Part shown: positions 4,907-7,038 of the stretch, piece by piece
How positions within the stretch are numbered: the first letter of the stretch is position 1
Layout: each line of letters starts with the position of its first letter
Assembly (NCBI GenBank): GCA_017432405.1
Contig: JAFRJF010000123.1
Location: forward strand, 1 to 7,038
Direction of reading: 5' to 3'
Length of the DNA: 7,038 bases
Origin: Clostridia bacterium
GTDB taxonomy: Bacteria; Bacillota_A; Clostridia; Christensenellales; Aristaeellaceae
Made by a program: the position numbers and the translations under genes
The notes under the pieces: generated by a model
The model's input: the letters and a program-made list of their open reading frames with translations, nothing else
What the model was told of the DNA's origin: nothing
Database searches by the model: none

Positions 4907-6238
4907 ATGGAAAAGATAAGTCATATTGTCAACGGTCTGAGGATCGCACAGGCGCTGGCCTCGGACTATATCAGCATTTACTACGTCGACATCGAAGACG
5001 ACAGCTTTATAGAATACCGGTCCACAGACGAATATCAGGAGCTCGGCATCGAGCGGGCGGGCAAGGACTTTTTTGCGGTCAGCAAGCGAAACGCGCTGCG
5101 CCTGATCTACCCCGAGGACCAGGCGGCTTTCCTTGAGGCCATAGAGAAGGAAAACCTGCTTCAGGCCCTGGAGGAACAGCACACCTTCATGTTGAACTAC
5201 CGCATGCTGTTTGACGGCGTGCCGAAGTACGTGCAGCTGAAGGCCTCCCGCATGGGCGACGGCGACCACCGCCATATCGTCATCGGCGTTTTGGACATCG
5301 ACGAGCTGGTGCAGGCCCGCGAAGCCCTGCAGAAGATTCGCCGGGAACAGGCGGCCTATTCCCGAATCTTCGCGCTGTCGGGCGACTATATCTGCATCTA
5401 TACCATCGATCTGGAAAGCGGAAGCTATACCGTGTTCAGCGCGGCCCAGGACCTCGAGGGCCTGGGGCTGACGACGCGGGGCGAGGATTTCTTCGCCAAC
5501 GCCCACCGGGACAGCGAGAAGGCGATCCATGCCGAGGATCGGGAGCTGTTCAACACCATGTTCACCCGGGAAAAGGTGCTGCAGTCCATCCGCGAGACGG
5601 GCATCTATGCCCTCAATTACAGGATGCTCATGGACGGCAGGCCGGTCTACGTCTGCCTGAAGGCGGCCCTGGTGGTGGAGGACGGCAGGGAACAGCTCGT
5701 CGTCGGCACCACCAACATCGACGCCCAGGTGCGGCGGGACCAGGAGTTTGCCCACGACCTGTCCGTGGCCCGCATGCGGGCCAGCCGGGACTCCCTGACC
5801 GGCGTAAAGAACCGCAGCGCCTATCTGGACGTGGAGGTGAAGCTGAACCAGCGCATACGTGCAGGCGAGAAGGTGCAGTTTGCCGTGGTGGTGTGCGACC
5901 TGAACAACCTGAAGCAGACCAACGACAGCTTCGGCCACCAGGCCGGCGACCAGCTGCTGAAGGAGGCTTGCGCCATCATCTGCAGCGTGTTCAAGCACAG
6001 CCCGGTGTTCCGGGTGGGCGGCGACGAGTTCGCGGTGATCTCCCAGGGCCACGATTACGAGCACATGGACGAGCTGATGGCGCGGATGCGCGGCAGCAAC
6101 GCCCGCAACGAGGCCCGGGGCGGCGCGGTCATCGCCAGCGGCATGGCCCGCTACGACCACGACAGCAGCGTCGCCGCCGTGTTCGAGCGGGCCGACCGGA
6201 AGATGTACGAGGACAAGAAGACGCTGAAGGACGATTGA
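4907..6238 (+). CDS. Diguanylate cyclase with two tandem PAS-like domains
   Basis: Predicted to make cyclic di-GMP from two GTP in response to a signal sensed by its N-terminal domains. 443 residues, with no signal peptide or membrane segment, so cytosolic. Two PAS-like repeats lie at about 15-135 and 155-275: DYISIYYVD (20) and DYICIYTID (160), DFFA (54 and 194), NYRMLFDG (97) and NYRMLMDG (237), all exactly 140 residues apart. The GGDEF domain starts at RDSLTGVKNR (294-303), then CDLNNLKQTND (330-340) with metal ligand D331, GHQAGDQLL (344-352), the active loop RVGGDEFAVI (369-378) and ADRKMYEDKK (429-438). The RxxD inhibitory site normally just before the loop is missing (KHSP at 363-366). 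ATG 4907 has only weak GAGG (4900-4903) upstream; a stop at 4871 and the lack of other ATG/GTG/TTG codons support it. What the PAS domains sense is unknown. Confidence 0.92.
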   Translation: MEKISHIVNGLRIAQALASDYISIYYVDIEDDSFIEYRSTDEYQELGIERAGKDFFAVSKRNALRLIYPEDQAAFLEAIEKENLLQALEEQHTFMLNYRMLFDGVPKYVQLKASRMGDGDHRHIVIGVLDIDELVQAREALQKIRREQAAYSRIFALSGDYICIYTIDLESGSYTVFSAAQDLEGLGLTTRGEDFFANAHRDSEKAIHAEDRELFNTMFTREKVLQSIRETGIYALNYRMLMDGRPVYVCLKAALVVEDGREQLVVGTTNIDAQVRRDQEFAHDLSVARMRASRDSLTGVKNRSAYLDVEVKLNQRIRAGEKVQFAVVVCDLNNLKQTNDSFGHQAGDQLLKEACAIICSVFKHSPVFRVGGDEFAVISQGHDYEHMDELMARMRGSNARNEARGGAVIASGMARYDHDSSVAAVFERADRKMYEDKKTLKDD

Positions 6239-6247
6239 CGGGACGAC

Positions 6248-6293
6248 GATAATAATGCAGCTGCGACTCTTGCGTTGCAGCTGCATTATTATC
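6248..6293. terminator. Bidirectional hairpin between convergent genes
   Basis: GATAATAATGCAGCTGC (6248-6264) and GCAGCTGCATTATTATC (6277-6293) pair perfectly over 17 bp; GAC/GTT (6265-6267 with 6274-6276) adds three pairs including one G-U, with loop TCTTGC. The AT-rich base gives each strand a U-containing end (ATTATTATC) after a GC-rich inner stem. It begins 10 bases after the GGDEF stop and its right edge overlaps two bases of the GNAT stop codon (6292-6294), so it can serve both genes. Confidence 0.75.
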
Positions 6294-6840
6294 ACAGCTT
6301 CTTCATCATAAACACCAGGCTGCGCATGCTGCCGTCCTTGAACCGCACGGCGTCGGGATGGCGGGCCACCTCTTCGAAGCCCATCTTCTCATACAGCGCG
6401 CGCCCCCGCGCGTTGCCGTCGATGTACTCCAATTCCAGCTGCATAATGCCCCGGTCCCTGGCCACCCCGGTCAAGGCATCGAGCATTGCCGTGCCGATGC
6501 CCAGGCTCCAGAACCGCCTTTGCAGGCCGATATCCAGGCTGGCCCTGTGGCGAAACTTGATCTGCCGGTACAGGCTCATGCCGCACATGCCCGCGATCTC
6601 GCCATCCACTTCACAGACCAGCATCAGCCGCATGTCGTCGGCGTTGCTCTCCGAGAGGATATTCCGCTCCTGTTCCTCGGTCCAGTCACACTCCTCCGGA
6701 TAGCGCAGCAGGAATTCCGTCTCCGTGACGATCTGCCTCAGGTGACGGATCAGCCCCGCCGCGTCAGCGCCGGGATCCGGATTGCGCAGCACGGCGACGC
6801 GGCCATCCTTCAGGACAATTTTCTTTGGATTAAAAAGCAT
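6292..6840 (-). CDS. GNAT family N-acetyltransferase
   Basis: Predicted to transfer an acetyl group from acetyl-CoA to an amine of an unknown acceptor (protein N-terminus, small molecule or antibiotic); cytosolic. 182 residues forming one GNAT domain. The core strand MLVCEVDGEIAGMCGMSLYR lies at 73-92, the acetyl-CoA pyrophosphate loop at FWSLGIGTAML (110-120, GxG at 114-116), ELEYIDGNARGRALYEKMGF (136-155) provides the motif B region with the usual N-AR-LYEKMGF pattern, and the C-terminal strand is SLVFMMKKL. The start at 6840 is kept although the upstream Shine-Dalgarno match is weak, because the opening FNPKKIVLKDGRVAVLR fits the N-terminus of this type and the next Met is at residue 70. 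Only 33 bases separate the start from repeat copy c, so its promoter may lie inside that repeat; I found no convincing one. It converges on the GGDEF gene. Confidence 0.9.
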   Translation of the reverse strand: MLFNPKKIVLKDGRVAVLRNPDPGADAAGLIRHLRQIVTETEFLLRYPEECDWTEEQERNILSESNADDMRLMLVCEVDGEIAGMCGMSLYRQIKFRHRASLDIGLQRRFWSLGIGTAMLDALTGVARDRGIMQLELEYIDGNARGRALYEKMGFEEVARHPDAVRFKDGSMRSLVFMMKKL

Positions 6841-6873
6841 GGTTTGATCTCACTTAGGGGCGTTGTGTTAGAT

Positions 6874-7038
6874 AAATACTGATTTGTCGAGCTGACACGG
6901 CCTCCCAAAGCCTTCCCCAGGCAGCGAAGCTGCCGGTTCAGGGGAAGGTGGATTTCGGTGAAAACGCTTGCGTTTTTGCCGAAAGACGGATGAGGTCGTT
7001 CTCTTGGGAGGAAGCGCGCAAACCATCGTTACCGCAGG
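6874..7038 (+). mobile_element. Composite hairpin repeat, truncated by window end (copy c)
   Basis: The reverse complement of 3527-3724 (right half of copy b) matches this stretch block by block: AAATACTGATTTGT (6874-6887), CGGCCTCC, AAAGCCTTCCCC, GGCAGC-gaa-GCTGCC (6920-6934), GGTTCAGGGG, GAAGGTGG, GGATGAGGTCGTTC (6988-7001) and the core 7010-7038 (27 of 29 identical). Where copy b has a GGCGC/GCGCC hairpin, this copy has a different one: TTTCGG (6953-6958) with CCGAAA (6979-6984) and AAAACG with CGTTTT around a CTTG loop. CCTTCCCC (6911-6918) and GGGGAAGG (6941-6948) pair around the GGCAGC hairpin. The second half should lie beyond the window. No gene is seen here. Confidence 0.7.

Noticed and set aside
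4847..6295. Minus-strand open frame of 482 codons opposite the GGDEF gene
   Set aside because: Composition is that of an antisense shadow (Val, His, Gln, Leu rich) and the plus strand encodes clear PAS and GGDEF motifs.

Overview
The window looks like chromosomal DNA of a GC-rich member of the Clostridia/Eubacteriales (low confidence below class). Reasons: strong AGGAGG-type ribosome binding sites, a TTG start, sigma-A-like promoters, the Firmicutes gene order DUF2232/YybS - rplI - dnaB, a TagD-type cytidylyltransferase, and GC-rich genes separated by AT-rich spacers and hairpin repeats. No transposase, phage, CRISPR, defence or RNA gene is visible.

Left third (1-3324). After a spacer with terminator-like hairpins comes a strong promoter with an extended -10 (226-254). 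It drives a rightward operon: a polytopic membrane protein of the DUF2232/YybS type (TTG start, 288-1385), ribosomal protein L9 (1408-1860) and the replicative helicase DnaB (1966-3324). In many Firmicutes a gdpP gene sits between yybS and rplI; here only 22 bases separate them. A GC hairpin with a UCCG loop lies between rplI and dnaB.

Middle (3325-4754). The space after dnaB holds a composite hairpin repeat of about 400 bases with 11-base terminal inverted repeats, next to a TTAGGG-like G-rich tract. The right terminus contains the stop codon of a leftward Nudix hydrolase gene (3716-4276). Divergent from it, across 82 bases, is a TagD-type glycerol-3-phosphate cytidylyltransferase (4359-4754).

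Right part (4755-7038). A cytosolic diguanylate cyclase candidate with two tandem PAS-like domains and a GGDEF domain (4907-6238) is preceded by a candidate promoter overlain by a perfect 9-base dyad. It converges on a GNAT acetyltransferase (6292-6840), with a 17-20 bp hairpin between the two. The window ends inside a second copy of the composite repeat, inverted relative to the first.

The genes are mostly familiar. The least explained material is the repeat family, present as one near-complete copy, one copy cut by the window edge and one solo arm. Its outer framework is conserved while the hairpins inside it differ in sequence but keep base pairing. It encodes no evident protein, so it is either a non-autonomous mobile element or a family of structured intergenic RNA/terminator cassettes.
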